From NCBI RefSeq assembly GCF_003326755.1, contig NZ_JPWH01000001.1, positions 304,227 through 368,226 of the forward strand: a DNA stretch of 64,000 nt, read 5' to 3'. This document shows positions 1-8,986 of the stretch, one piece after another (the first letter of the stretch is position 1; each line of letters begins with the position of its first letter). The stretch comes from Thalassospira profundimaris (lineage in GTDB: Bacteria > Pseudomonadota > Alphaproteobacteria > Rhodospirillales > Thalassospiraceae). The notes beneath the pieces are model-generated. The model worked only from the letters and a program-made list of their open reading frames with translations. It did no database searches and had not been told where the DNA came from. The position numbers and the translations under genes were made by a program.

Positions 1-360
1 TGCTGCAATGATTGGGATTTTCGTTCCCAGCAATGCAGTTTTTGTGGCGATGAAGGCCCCGACTTGAAAAGCAATGGTTACATCAGGTTTGAAGTTTTTG
101 ATTAAGCTCCGAATACGGATTTGCCGGCGCAAACGTAAGCGCCACCCTGCTGCTTTGTCAGGATGGCCCATATCCAGTTGCATCCATTCAATTTGGGGGG
201 CCAGATCGTAATGTGCTTCAGCGTTTTTCTCATCCCAAGTGAGCAGACCTACTTTGAAGCCCCGTTTGACCATCTCGTTCATCATCGCCGTTGCCATGCG
301 TTCAACGCCGCCAGCCATACGATGAAAATTACGGCAGACGAATAAAACAGAGATAGACAT
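1..360 (-). CDS. Glycosyltransferase family 4 (N-terminal part, runs off the left edge)
   Basis: The minus-strand frame opens with an ATG at 360 and stays open to base 1, giving 120 residues of an incomplete protein. The N-terminus (MSISVLFVCRNFHRMAGGVE) has the beta-strand plus glycine-rich loop found in the acceptor-binding domain of GT-B fold GT4 glycosyltransferases ('GGVER' after 'CRNFHR'). Later text such as 'KPDVTIAFQ' matches the usual second strand. The nucleotide-sugar-binding C-terminal domain lies outside the window. It sits 3 bp after the stop of the next glycosyltransferase gene, so it is probably co-transcribed with it. The sugar specificity cannot be told from this fragment. 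Confidence 0.75.
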   Translation of the reverse strand, partial: MSISVLFVCRNFHRMAGGVERMATAMMNEMVKRGFKVGLLTWDEKNAEAHYDLAPQIEWMQLDMGHPDKAAGWRLRLRRQIRIRSLIKNFKPDVTIAFQVGAFIATKTALLGTKIPIIAA

Positions 361-363
361 TTT

Positions 364-1317
364 TCACGCTTTCATTCGATGTTCGTGAATAAAACGAGCT
401 AGCGCCGTTCGGGAGAAGTGACGCATGGTACGGAGCGGATGTGTAAAGAGTAATTGAATTAGAATACTTGCTGCGGCTGCGGGCCGACCGCTGAAATGTC
501 TAAAGCGAAGCTCTGCCCAGCGCCGCATGTAGGTATAATCTCGATTTTTTAGCAAGTATTTTTTATTCTTTTCCAGGAGGTACAGAAAGCTCTCGTGTTC
601 GTGTCGTGCAGTTTTGTCTGAACCTTGGGACGCATATTGTGTTAATACATTTTCAGAGACGCCTATGAAGTGACCTCCGCAAAGAGCAAGCCTGATAGCA
701 AAATCGGCATCTTCCTGCCGGCGCATGTTTTCGTCAAATTTTCCGACCTTTTGGAAGATCGTTTTGCGGGCCATCAGGGAGCAGGTCGGAGTACCTCCGC
801 CATAAAAAATGCCGCTACGATAGCGTGCACATAATAAATAGTCGGCCAACTCTGTTCCAACCGGTCCCGGCCCTCTTGATCCAATAGCTTTGATAGGCAT
901 TTCATAGCCATTGTCGTAAATTCTTTGACCAGAAGCATAGCAGGCGATCAAGTCTGTTTCTATGGTCTGCTCGTATGTAATGATTCGCGTATATTGGAGG
1001 CGAAGCCGGTCTTTCCGACTGACGTCATCGTCGTCGAAAAAGGCGATAAAATCGCCTTTTGATTCGTTAAGAAGTGTGTTGCGTGCCGCGGCACATCCTT
1101 TGTTTTCAGGATGTTCTATTATTCGAAGCCGATAATCTTGTGCTGCCCTTTGTCGCAGTATCTTTTGACTGCCATCATGAGAAAAATCATCGACTACTAA
1201 AACCTCAAAGTTTTCCCAGTCTTGATTTAATGCACTGTCTAAGGCGCGATCTATTGTTTTCGCTGCATTGAAGCATGTCATTCCGATGGTAATCAGAGGA
1301 ACTGGCTGGGGTGTCAT
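364..1317 (-). CDS. Glycosyltransferase family 2
   Basis: 317-residue GT2 (GT-A fold) enzyme. The N-terminal half shows the family signature: 'PLITIGMTCFNA' first strand, 'VLVVDDFSHDGS' nucleotide-binding loop, 'CAAARNT', and the metal-binding 'FFDDDD' motif near residue 90. Further on, 'RRQEDADFAIRLA' supplies the ED acceptor/catalytic-base motif. It presumably transfers a sugar onto the undecaprenyl-linked repeat unit at the inner face of the cytoplasmic membrane. Its start codon overlaps the stop of the upstream gene by 4 bp, so the two are translationally coupled. The two neighbours are clearly paralogous (shared 'FDDDD', 'FDE-(N/K)-(M/L)-RR-x-ED-x-DFAIRLAL'). Donor and acceptor are unknown. 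Confidence 0.9.
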   Translation of the reverse strand: MTPQPVPLITIGMTCFNAAKTIDRALDSALNQDWENFEVLVVDDFSHDGSQKILRQRAAQDYRLRIIEHPENKGCAAARNTLLNESKGDFIAFFDDDDVSRKDRLRLQYTRIITYEQTIETDLIACYASGQRIYDNGYEMPIKAIGSRGPGPVGTELADYLLCARYRSGIFYGGGTPTCSLMARKTIFQKVGKFDENMRRQEDADFAIRLALCGGHFIGVSENVLTQYASQGSDKTARHEHESFLYLLEKNKKYLLKNRDYTYMRRWAELRFRHFSGRPAAAASILIQLLFTHPLRTMRHFSRTALARFIHEHRMKA

Positions 1318-2300
1318 GGCGATTCCGCTATATTATGCGCATTGTGCCAACGTTTCTGTTGCCGTCGGGTTTTGGAGGCTGGCAGGGACCAAAGTAATTT
1401 TTGTACCGTTTTTAATGGGTATCGAATACCGATTAAAGCGAGTTTTCTCAATAGGGCGGCCTTCTGACCTTTTAGATGAAGTAAGCGAGCATCTTGCCAT
1501 AGTTCAAAGAACCCTAGCCAGCCGTGAAGAGCAAGAAATTCGCGGTGTTTGTGTAGCAGTGCAACATAGGCTTCATGTTCGGCTTCCAGGCGCTTTTCAG
1601 TGCCAGGAGTTATTAACTGTTGCACTAATGCTTCGTCTACACCTGCAAAAGCGCCCCCTGCCAACGCAAGTCGGATTGCAAAGTCAGTATCCTCGGCTCG
1701 GCGTAGTTTTTCGTCGAAGCACCCCAGTCGCTGATAAACCGTCTTGCGTCCTAATTGTGAGCATGTTGCGCACGAGCCAATGACATTGGGCGTTACGCGG
1801 CCAAGAAGAATTCGTTCAACGACAGCATCACCTGAAGGTATTTCGCCAGTCTGTCCGCCCATTGTTTGCTCATAGTGTATCACCCCATTGGGATAAATCT
1901 GTTGGCGTGCAGAATGACAAATTGCCAAGTCTTTGCCGATAAAAGCTTCTGCTTCTGCGAGTCTCGCCATCTGTATTGAAATACGTTGTGGCTGACTAAT
2001 GTCGTCATCGTCGAAGAATGCAATAAATTCGCCGTTAGCAGCATCTATAAGGCGATTGCGACAAGATGCCACGCCAAGATTCTCTTGGTTTTGTAAGACG
2101 CGAATTGGCGGGTTTTTTTTGTTGTTCTGAATGAATTCTTCTATCGCACTAAGGGTGTCGTCAGTTGATGCGTCATCAATTACAAGCACTTCCAAGGCTG
2201 GCCAGTCCTGCGAGGCTGCTGAACTGAGCGCTGAAGTAATGGTTTGCGCTGCATTAAAACTGCAGATCGCGGCTGTTACCATTGGCGTTGAAAGTGTCAT
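1314..2300 (-). CDS. Glycosyltransferase family 2 (paralogue of the downstream gene)
   Basis: 328-residue GT2 enzyme with 'TAAICSFNAAQT' at the N-terminus, 'VLVIDDASTDDT' for the nucleotide-binding loop, 'FFDDDD' for metal binding, and 'RRAEDTDFAIRLA' as the catalytic ED region. The C-terminal ~90 residues are basic and amphipathic, typical of GT2 proteins that lie on the inner membrane. It overlaps the next gene by 4 bp (ATGA). The promoter must lie in the 370-bp space upstream. The product is most likely a step enzyme of a polysaccharide repeat unit; the sugar cannot be assigned. Confidence 0.9.
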   Translation of the reverse strand: MTLSTPMVTAAICSFNAAQTITSALSSAASQDWPALEVLVIDDASTDDTLSAIEEFIQNNKKNPPIRVLQNQENLGVASCRNRLIDAANGEFIAFFDDDDISQPQRISIQMARLAEAEAFIGKDLAICHSARQQIYPNGVIHYEQTMGGQTGEIPSGDAVVERILLGRVTPNVIGSCATCSQLGRKTVYQRLGCFDEKLRRAEDTDFAIRLALAGGAFAGVDEALVQQLITPGTEKRLEAEHEAYVALLHKHREFLALHGWLGFFELWQDARLLHLKGQKAALLRKLALIGIRYPLKTVQKLLWSLPASKTRRQQKRWHNAHNIAESP

Positions 2301-2672
2301 CGACGTATTTTACCTGGGTGAAGCTTTAATAAAAATGAGTAACTGGTGCGCAGCGTATCAGATCATCCTGGACGGTAAACATTTTGTCTTGTCTACGAAA
2401 GTTCTTTTAAGTTGAGGAACTGGTTCTTTGTGTGTCTTATGCTTCTGAAGAGGGCCGGTAGATCTGTGCTTCAGTTGGTTATGGAAAAGGGCCAATGTTA
2501 GAGGTTCAATATTGACGTTCTCAAGTTTATGATAATAAATTAATTTTTCCTAAAAGTTAGGTATTCAGTGGCCGTAGTCTCGTGGTTCTTTATGCACGGA
2601 GAGCAGGATTGGAACAACCAAAATCAGTTATGTGTCATTGCTCCCTGGTCGGTGACAGGAATAAATTTTCCG
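2301..2672. other. Intergenic region, no gene seen
   Basis: 372 bp between the flippase stop and the GT2 pair. All six frames are broken by frequent stops. Base composition is AT-rich. It probably holds a promoter for the two GT2 genes, but no clear -35/-10 pair or hairpin stands out. Confidence 0.4.
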
Positions 2673-3923
2673 TCATTGGTCTTCGTTGCAGATGGGTGCT
2701 GATTTTTGATGGTATTTACGGTAAACTATAAAGGCAGTGATTAAGCTGATGGTCACACCTTTCAGGATGAAAGCAGCAACAGCTCCTTTTATGCCAAAAT
2801 AAAACGTCAGTAAAAGTATGGTTGGTCCATCGATAGCTGCTTGGGTCAGCGTAATCTGTAGGAATGCCTTGCTGTCCAGTTTTGACTTTACATAGCGAAA
2901 GTAGATTTGGCCGATTGTCCCAATAGCAATTCCTGTTGTTAATATTTGTGCGTATAAAATAGAGTCATCGTATTTGGGGCCTGAGAGAAGTGGCAAAATG
3001 TATGGTATGGCTATAAACGAAAATAATAAACAGGCAGTAAGAAAGATTGCGGTAATTAGAAACGTAAATCGATGCAAAGATCTGTCATAACTTTCTTGGC
3101 GCGCAAATACTGGTCCAAGAACAGCGATCGCCTCGCCGATCATGGCTTGCAATAATTGAGGAATACGTACAGCTACGCTGTAAACTGCCAGAGCCTCTGG
3201 GCTAATAAAGTAAAAAAGCGCAATCCGGTCGAGCTGTTGAACTGCCAGAGAAGGGATTTCATACATGCTCACCTTGATCCCATAACGAAGTGCATTTGGT
3301 TCTCGTGATGCAGATATCGGAATCTGGTGCGCTTGCCAAAATGTTGCAAGAATGTTTACTAATGCGGGCATGAGAAGAGCAAGAAGAATAACTAGGAATA
3401 TATACTGAGGAAAAGTAAGGGCGCATATTGAAACCGCGACAGAGCGTAGAGTAAAAGAGGCGCTATCGAAAAATAGCAATCGCCAAAATTTCTCGTCGCC
3501 AAAAAGAGTATTGCGCCAGTAGAGAAAACCGGAATATAGCGGAAAGCCAATACTTGCAGCTAAAAAAGCAGAAGCCATATTCTTGTCCCCGGTATACATG
3601 TGCCACCACGCTGCGATAGCCAGTACGAGCATACCGAGTAGAGATGTTTTTGCTGATAATTTTACCGCACGACGGAAGTCACCTCGATGGCCGCGCGCAA
3701 ATGACTGGGCGAGTGCAACGCCAATTCCGGGAAGAGATGTTAGTCGTGCGAAGCTGATGAGGCCTAAAATCAGGCTGTAGATTGCGAAATTCTCAGGTGA
3801 CAATGCGCGTGCTAAAATAGCAAACGTAGCCATTCCGCAAACTAATTCAACAATTTTTCTGCTTACAAGTACTGGCGCTCGCTTGCTAATATGGTATGCT
3901 AGATTGCTTAATCTTAAGGCCAA
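2673..3923 (-). CDS. Wzx-type oligosaccharide flippase (MATE/PST superfamily)
   Basis: 416-residue polytopic inner-membrane protein with about 12 predicted hydrophobic spans. Near the N-terminus it has 'ARALSPENFAIYSL', the usual 'ALGPEGFGxYSLA' signature of polysaccharide-transport flippases, and after the midpoint 'QLDRIALFYFISPEALAVYSVAVRI', also typical. It should move lipid-linked repeat units to the periplasmic face. The start is a TTG at 3923 with a GGGGAAA ribosome-binding site about 8 bp upstream; no ATG is better placed. A second flippase-like gene is found at 29813-31111, so the cell could make two glycans or this cluster is composite. Confidence 0.85.
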   Translation of the reverse strand: MALRLSNLAYHISKRAPVLVSRKIVELVCGMATFAILARALSPENFAIYSLILGLISFARLTSLPGIGVALAQSFARGHRGDFRRAVKLSAKTSLLGMLVLAIAAWWHMYTGDKNMASAFLAASIGFPLYSGFLYWRNTLFGDEKFWRLLFFDSASFTLRSVAVSICALTFPQYIFLVILLALLMPALVNILATFWQAHQIPISASREPNALRYGIKVSMYEIPSLAVQQLDRIALFYFISPEALAVYSVAVRIPQLLQAMIGEAIAVLGPVFARQESYDRSLHRFTFLITAIFLTACLLFSFIAIPYILPLLSGPKYDDSILYAQILTTGIAIGTIGQIYFRYVKSKLDSKAFLQITLTQAAIDGPTILLLTFYFGIKGAVAAFILKGVTISLITAFIVYRKYHQKSAPICNEDQ

Positions 3924-3928
3924 GATTC

Positions 3929-4166
3929 TTATTTCCCCAAGAGTTCCAGCAGCTGATCCGTTGATCGAACATCTACGGTGTAAGATCGGTATGGAAGATG
4001 TTCGGTCGCTTCATTTTGTGCTTTTATCAAAATAACAGTTAAAGCGAATTTGTGTTTGTTTTTCCTTGTTAAGGATCGTACGTGTTTCAGTGATCGAGGC
4101 TTGTAAACTGACTGGATCGTTGAGCATAACTTTCATCCATTTTCGGGGATTATAAGTAATTATCAT
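3929..4166 (-). pseudogene. Possible short frame-broken gene just upstream of the flippase
   Basis: On the minus strand a frame starts at ATG 4166 and reads 51 residues of protein-like sequence (…SLQASITETRTIL…) before a TGA at 4011-4013. From the same spot another frame continues with 'EATEHLPYRSYTVDVRSTD' and ends at a TAA (3929-3931) only 5 bp before the flippase start. The switch falls on an AAAA run near 4014; one A fewer would join both parts into about 78 residues. The tight spacing to the flippase gene argues that the tail was once coding. I do not recognise the family. It may instead be chance reading frames in AT-rich DNA. Confidence 0.3.
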
Positions 4167-4332
4167 AAAATATTTCTCAGATGTGCTTTTGAAAGGATTT
4201 TGAGTTGTGGTAGGATATTTAATAGGGTGCGTTTTTTGATGTAATATCTTGTTTTTTGATAGTATTATTAAACTTGTGAGGTCTTGGGTGACTATCTGAA
4301 TTCGGCATTAGATGGGTGGAGGTGGATGCTGA

Positions 4333-5019
4333 TTATTTTTTTCTCGCTTCTATGAAAAATCCAAGGGAGAAGTAAGATATATTTTTAATAAAAGGTTTTT
4401 GAAGGTTTTGTCCCAGTTGGATATAGAGCCAATCTTTGAGTAATGCAATATGAAGACGCATCGTTTTGAATGGACCAGGAGTGCCGGAGCAAACCAAGCC
4501 AGTGCTAAAATGTCCCCATAATAGTGGTGTAACTTTTATATCAATAAATCCAATTTCCTGTAGTGTTTCTTTCCACCACATATCTGTGGGTCTGAAATAG
4601 TCTTGAGGGTAAGCGTGTATCGGATAGAGAAATGGTGTCGCGCATACTAGTTCCCCACCTTCTTTAAGTGCATTATGAAGCTGTTCTAGAGAAAATCGCG
4701 CGTCAAAAATATGCTCAAATGTGTTCATTGAGAGTGCGGTGTCATACCCTCCCTGAGGGCAAGATAGTTTTTCTCCAATAGAGCTTAGTCATGTAGGGTC
4801 CATAGAATCGTCTATGTTTACCGATTCATATGTTTCAAAGGAAACAACTTGGTGGTAATCAGATTTGGCTCCACCTCCAAAATCAAGAGTTTTCCCTTTG
4901 AATGTCTTTTTTCTTAATATCTCATATTGTAAAATACGTAAAACGCTGAAATTTTCAGTCTTAAAGAAAGATAGGTCTTTGTATCGTTGCCATGAAGGGA
5001 GAACAAAGAGATCTATCAT
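4333..5019 (-). pseudogene. SAM-dependent methyltransferase interrupted by an in-frame TGA
   Basis: Reading from ATG 5019 gives 76 residues ending '…NIDDSMDPT' at a TGA (4789-4791). The same frame then continues without a shift through 'LSSIGEKLSC' into 'MNTFEHIFDARFSLEQLHNA' and ends at 4333. Joined, the 228-residue product is a class I (Methyltransf_11/23) enzyme: 'LDFGGGAKSDY' is the SAM-binding glycine motif I, 'NIDDSMDPT' the acidic end of strand 2, 'YDTALSMNTFEHIFD' motif IV/post-IV, and 'LKEGGELVCATPF' motif V. TGA for TGG (Trp) is the simplest explanation. The start overlaps the upstream methyltransferase stop by 4 bp. The protein is inactive unless the stop is read through or is a sequencing error. 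Confidence 0.8.
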
Positions 5020-5627
5020 TTTTCTTGCTTTCTGATCATAAACAAAACTCCGTAAGAAAAAGTGTCAGGAAAATTTTCTGACAGCCAGGTTTCAATAGGT
5101 TCAGCAATCATTTTCATGCGACCGCGCGCAGGGATAATTTTATGAATACTGACTTCATGTTTTTTCGTGTTTTCTTGAATAAAGTTTACAGCTTCAGAGA
5201 AAGAAAGAACCCAGCGATGTCTATCCATGATAGGTCGGGTAGGGAAAGCATATTTGCCGGATAGCCCTTTACCCATCAGAAAATTCAACCGAAACTTGAT
5301 GTAGTACATATTTGGCAGGGATACAAAGACAGCCTTCTTTGCAACGCGCAGAGCTTCATCAAGAGCTTTATGAGAATTTTCAAGATGCTCAAGAACATCT
5401 AGGGCCGTTACAATATCGAAGGAATTGCTTTCAAATTGAGGTAACCCTTCTTCTAAGTTGCATTGAAATACACCTTCTGCAGCAATAAAGTCTGTTCCAT
5501 GGTATTCTTTGCAGCTGTGCAGGAGTGGTTTTAGATCCATGGTTCTGCAACCTAAATCTAGAAGGCTGTAATCTTCAAAGTTCTGATTGATGAGGTCTGC
5601 GCACATAGGTAAACGGCTAAGAGACAT
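5016..5627 (-). CDS. Class I SAM-dependent methyltransferase
   Basis: 203 residues. Motif I is 'LLDLGCRT', slightly atypical (the usual GCGxG is GCRTM). Post-I 'YHGTDF' and motif IV 'FDIVTALDVLEHLENSHKAL' are clear Methyltransf_11 features. 'VFVSLPNMYYIKFR' is the strand 5 region, and the last third resembles the methionine-biosynthesis MetW-like/C-3'' methyltransferase group. It opens an operon with the interrupted methyltransferase (4-bp overlap). Context suggests O- or N-methylation of a glycan or of its lipid-linked intermediate, but the substrate is unknown. It is the first gene of the minus-strand block, transcribed away from 6087. Confidence 0.8.
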   Translation of the reverse strand: MSLSRLPMCADLINQNFEDYSLLDLGCRTMDLKPLLHSCKEYHGTDFIAAEGVFQCNLEEGLPQFESNSFDIVTALDVLEHLENSHKALDEALRVAKKAVFVSLPNMYYIKFRLNFLMGKGLSGKYAFPTRPIMDRHRWVLSFSEAVNFIQENTKKHEVSIHKIIPARGRMKMIAEPIETWLSENFPDTFSYGVLFMIRKQEK

Positions 5628-6086
5628 TTGGTTTTGATCCCGTTCTGGTTGTCAGCTAGAAGACAATTTTTCTTTTTCCATTTGGATGTTTTATATCGGT
5701 GATTTATATAAATTATGAATCTTTCTTCTTTAAAATATTAATCAATTTATTTTTTGATTAAAACCATTTAGCCCAATTTTAGATTCTGCCTGTTTGATGC
5801 CAATCTTTGCGTGGCAAGGCCATCCAGGCGACCTGTTTTGCGAGGTTTCCTCGGCGTTCCTAGAAATAAGAGGGATCAGCTGCTGTCACAGGTAGCCCTT
5901 AGTGCTTATCTATGTTTTGATTGGTCGTAGATATTGTGTTGACTGCCAACTATAGTAAAGTGCTATCGTATAATGATAGTACGCTGGAGTGTCAATCACG
6001 ACTGAAGTTCCAATATAGAATTGCGCTCTTGTGCGAAAAGTTTGATCAATCGTTATGGTATTGCTTGTCAAACTGGATGAGGAAAT
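5628..6086. other. Divergent intergenic region
   Basis: 459 bp between two divergently transcribed genes; strongly AT-rich from about 5690 to 5770. No open frame is convincing. A TATAAT hexamer at 5969-5974 lies in a small imperfect palindrome (GTGCTATC…GATAGTAC, 5960-5982), a possible -10 box under an operator for the plus-strand gene, but no good -35 is at the right spacing. Promoters for both directions must be here. Confidence 0.35.
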
Positions 6087-6704
6087 ATGAAAGACAGTGT
6101 GCTTTGTGTCATGGCTGCCCCTGCTGAATATGGTCCTCATCTGCAGGCGCGGATCAAGCCGGAGATGATTGGGGTTGGCCCGGTTGAGGCGGCAGTCAAC
6201 TTGACGGCGGCAATAGCCAGGCGCGAAGCGCAGGGGCAGCTTCCGGATGTGGTTGTGTCTTTGGGGTCGGCTGGTTCGCGTGATCTGGTTCAGGCGGAGA
6301 TTTATCAAGTGACCGCCGTGTCCTACCGCGACATGGATGCGTCGCCTTTGGGATTTGAAAAGGGGTGTACTCCCTTTGTCGAGTTTCCGGCAATTGTTGC
6401 GCTGCCTCATCGTATTCCCGGTATCGCAGAGGCAACCCTGTCGACGGGCGGCAATATCGTCTCTGGTGCGGCCTATGATGCGATTGCTGCCGATATGGTG
6501 GATATGGAAACCTATGCCGTGTGGCGTGTTTGTGAGAAATTTGGTCTGCCTTTGATCGGTCTGCGAGGTATTTCCGATGGCAAAAAGGAACTGACCCATA
6601 TTTCCGACTGGACCGAATATTTGCACATCATTGATGAGAAAATGAGCCTGGCGGTTGATCGGCTGGAACGAGCGATTGAGAGCGGAGATGTCGTTTTGTC
6701 GTAA
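6087..6704 (+). CDS. Nucleoside phosphorylase-superfamily protein (MTA/SAH nucleosidase-like)
   Basis: 205 residues of the PNP/UDP phosphorylase superfamily. 'VVVSLGSAGS' is the central glycine-rich loop, 'DMETYAVWR' matches the conserved purine/ribose-binding VxMEgaA motif, and 'GLRGISDGK' holds the catalytic Asp in the SDxxD-like position. These fit 5'-methylthioadenosine/S-adenosylhomocysteine nucleosidase, which hydrolyses MTA and SAH and recycles adenine. The protein is shorter than the ~230 residues of enterobacterial Pfs/MtnN, so another nucleosidase of the family (for instance one of hopanoid or futalosine type) cannot be excluded. A GAGGAAAT ribosome-binding site precedes the ATG. 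It converges on the next gene across a hairpin terminator. Confidence 0.75.
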   Translation: MKDSVLCVMAAPAEYGPHLQARIKPEMIGVGPVEAAVNLTAAIARREAQGQLPDVVVSLGSAGSRDLVQAEIYQVTAVSYRDMDASPLGFEKGCTPFVEFPAIVALPHRIPGIAEATLSTGGNIVSGAAYDAIAADMVDMETYAVWRVCEKFGLPLIGLRGISDGKKELTHISDWTEYLHIIDEKMSLAVDRLERAIESGDVVLS

Positions 6705-6785
6705 AGCGGTTGGATGGCTTCATCGACCTGACCGTCTTTGTCGTTCAGTGGCAACGTGAAAGCGAAATATACCTTTTGGGTAGAT

Positions 6786-6822
6786 GAAACTGCCGCCAGG
6801 AAAAACAACTGGCGGCAGTTTC
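6786..6822. terminator. Bidirectional hairpin between convergent genes
   Basis: Perfect 14-bp inverted repeat (GAAACTGCCGCCAG / CTGGCGGCAGTTTC) with a 9-nt loop. It lies between the stops of the convergent nucleosidase and ThDP-enzyme genes. The flanking DNA has no long T run, so termination strength is uncertain. Confidence 0.65.
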
Positions 6823-6855
6823 AATAACTATCAGCGTTGGGTCCAAGCGATTTGC

Positions 6856-8523
6856 TTAACAACCATTTCTTATCTCATCCAGCGTCTTTACCGGTGTTAA
6901 GGCCTGCGGGTCGACTTGCACTTCGATGATTGCCGGTTTGTTGGCGGCGATTGCGCGTTCCAGGGCTGGGCCGAAATCCTCTGTCTTCGTGACGGTTTCG
7001 CCGTGACCGCCAAAGACGCGGGCATAGCCGGCGAAATCGGGGTTGTGTAATTGGGTGCCAGAAACGCGGGCCGGATAATTGCGTTCCTGATGCATGCGGA
7101 TCGTGCCGAACATGCCGTTATTGACCACCACAACAATGATATTGGCGCCATATTGCACAGCTGTGGCAAATTCCTGGCCGTGCATCAAAAAGCAGCCGTC
7201 GCCAGCCAGGCAAACTACCGGGCGGTCCGGATGGTGCAATTTTGCCGATACCGATGCCGGCAGGCCATAGCCCATCGAACCCGATGTCGGGGCCAATTCG
7301 GTACGATAGCTGCGATAGCGATAAAAACGGTGCAGAAAGGCGGCATAATTGCCCGCACCATTAGTGACAATGGCATTATCTGGCAGCACATCGCGCAAAT
7401 GGCCGATGACATGGGCCATTTTCACATCGCCCGGGGTATCGAGTGGGGTTGAAAACGCCAGATAGGCGTCCCGTGCCTGTTTGATCTGCTCTGCACGGGC
7501 AGAACCATCCACCGGCTCCATATGGGCAAGGGCGCGCATGAAAGAACGCTGGGATGCATTGATGGCGATATCCGGGCGATAAACCCGGCCGAGCTCATCG
7601 GGGCCTGGATAAACATGGATCAGCCGCTGTTTGGGGCAGGGAATTTCGAGCAGGCTATACCCACTGCTGGTCATTTCCCCCATGCGCGAGCCGACCAATA
7701 TGACCAGATCGGCATCGCGGATAAACGTAGCCAGCTTGGGATTGATGCCAATGCCAACATCGCCAATAAAATTGGGATGGGTGTTGGGCATATAATCCTG
7801 ACAGCGAAACGAGGTGGCAATTGCCACATTGTTGGCTTCGGCGAAGGCAACCAGATTTTGGCTGGTTTCGGCGGTCCAGCCGCCGCCGCCCACAATCATT
7901 ACCGGCTGGCGTGCTTTTTCCAGCTCCGCACGGAACAGGGTGATGTCTTCTGGCGCCGTTCGGGCTTCAACCTCGACATAGGGTTTGCCATCGGCAACTT
8001 CTGCACTGGAAGACAGCATGTCTTCGGGAAGGGCGAGCACAACCGGCCCGGGGCGGCCAGAGGTGGCAATATGATAGGCGTGGCTGATATATTCGGGAAT
8101 GCGTTCAATACTGTCGATCTGGCCGACCCATTTGCAAAGGGGCTCGAACATTTTGCGATAATCGACTTCCTGGAACGCTTCGCGGTCCACCATGTCCCGG
8201 CCAATCTGGCCGACAAACAGGATCATCGGGGTTGAATCCTGATGCGCAACATGAACACCGGCAGAGGCATTGGTCGCGCCGGGGCCGCGCGTAACCATGC
8301 AAATGCCGGGTTTGCCAGTGAGTTTGCCATAGGCCTCGGCCATGATGGCAGCACCGCCTTCCTGACGGCAGACGACAGGGGTGATTTCAGGGTGATCAAC
8401 CATGCCGTCAAGCACGGCCAGAAAGCTTTCGCCAGGCACCAGAAAGGCGCGTTCACAGCCATGAATTTGCAGTTGATCGACAAGGATGCGACCGCCGTGG
8501 CGCAAACCGGGTTGTATGGACAT
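6856..8523 (-). CDS. Thiamine-diphosphate-dependent enzyme, acetolactate synthase large-subunit-like
   Basis: 555 residues with the full ThDP decarboxylase-family architecture: N-terminal Pyr domain with the catalytic glutamate in 'VCRQEGGAAIMAEAYG' (Glu55), central domain ('PVMIVGGGGW'), and C-terminal PP domain with the ThDP/Mg motif 'AGDGCFLMHGQEFATAVQYG…VVVNN'. The family includes acetolactate synthase, glyoxylate carboligase, sulfoacetaldehyde acetyltransferase and oxalyl-CoA decarboxylase. No ilvN-type regulatory subunit gene adjoins it, so a catabolic role is more likely than branched-chain amino acid synthesis; the substrate cannot be fixed from sequence. A GAGGAATAAC ribosome-binding region supports ATG 8523. 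Monocistronic, with a terminator downstream. Confidence 0.85.
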   Translation of the reverse strand: MSIQPGLRHGGRILVDQLQIHGCERAFLVPGESFLAVLDGMVDHPEITPVVCRQEGGAAIMAEAYGKLTGKPGICMVTRGPGATNASAGVHVAHQDSTPMILFVGQIGRDMVDREAFQEVDYRKMFEPLCKWVGQIDSIERIPEYISHAYHIATSGRPGPVVLALPEDMLSSSAEVADGKPYVEVEARTAPEDITLFRAELEKARQPVMIVGGGGWTAETSQNLVAFAEANNVAIATSFRCQDYMPNTHPNFIGDVGIGINPKLATFIRDADLVILVGSRMGEMTSSGYSLLEIPCPKQRLIHVYPGPDELGRVYRPDIAINASQRSFMRALAHMEPVDGSARAEQIKQARDAYLAFSTPLDTPGDVKMAHVIGHLRDVLPDNAIVTNGAGNYAAFLHRFYRYRSYRTELAPTSGSMGYGLPASVSAKLHHPDRPVVCLAGDGCFLMHGQEFATAVQYGANIIVVVVNNGMFGTIRMHQERNYPARVSGTQLHNPDFAGYARVFGGHGETVTKTEDFGPALERAIAANKPAIIEVQVDPQALTPVKTLDEIRNGC

Positions 8524-8986
8524 GTTATTCCTCGTTGGTGGCAGATGGTGGCGTTAGTGAATTGTCCTAACGCCAAGGATATCACCATGACCAGCGCGTA
8601 AGGTAAAGAACGGATATTTGATAAAGCACCGGATAAGGGATGCTTTCTTATGCCTGGAAAAGAAGGTTGCCGTTTTGGACGCTTTCACATGGTCGACGAA
8701 CGGCATCGCTGTGGGTGGCGATGGTGCAAATCGTCTTACCTCGAGCTTATAATCATTCTGTTTTGGGGTGTGGTTTTCGCATATGCCACGGTGTTGTGGC
8801 CGTAATGGGCTTTAAAACCGTGGCAATCGAGATTTAATCGTGCAGATTGCATGAAATTTCAATTTGTGACTGGATTCAATGGGATCAGGTTCATAGGATG
8901 CGGTCAGGATAACTGGTAGTCTGGAACGGACTGGGAAATCAGGTTGATTTCCCGATGTGTCAGATAATCGATAAAAGCGGGTGCGA
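8524..8986. other. Divergent intergenic region, no gene seen
   Basis: 463 bp between divergent genes. Short open frames here (for example 8640-8837) lack a ribosome-binding site and have unnatural composition. It presumably carries both promoters; no operator-like repeat was recognised. Confidence 0.35.

Noticed and set aside
7522-8235. 237-residue plus-strand reading frame
   Set aside because: Antisense to the ThDP enzyme gene, whose motifs are complete; no ribosome-binding site or domain.
8640-8837. 65-residue plus-strand frame in the divergent gap
   Set aside because: Unnatural composition and no ribosome-binding site.
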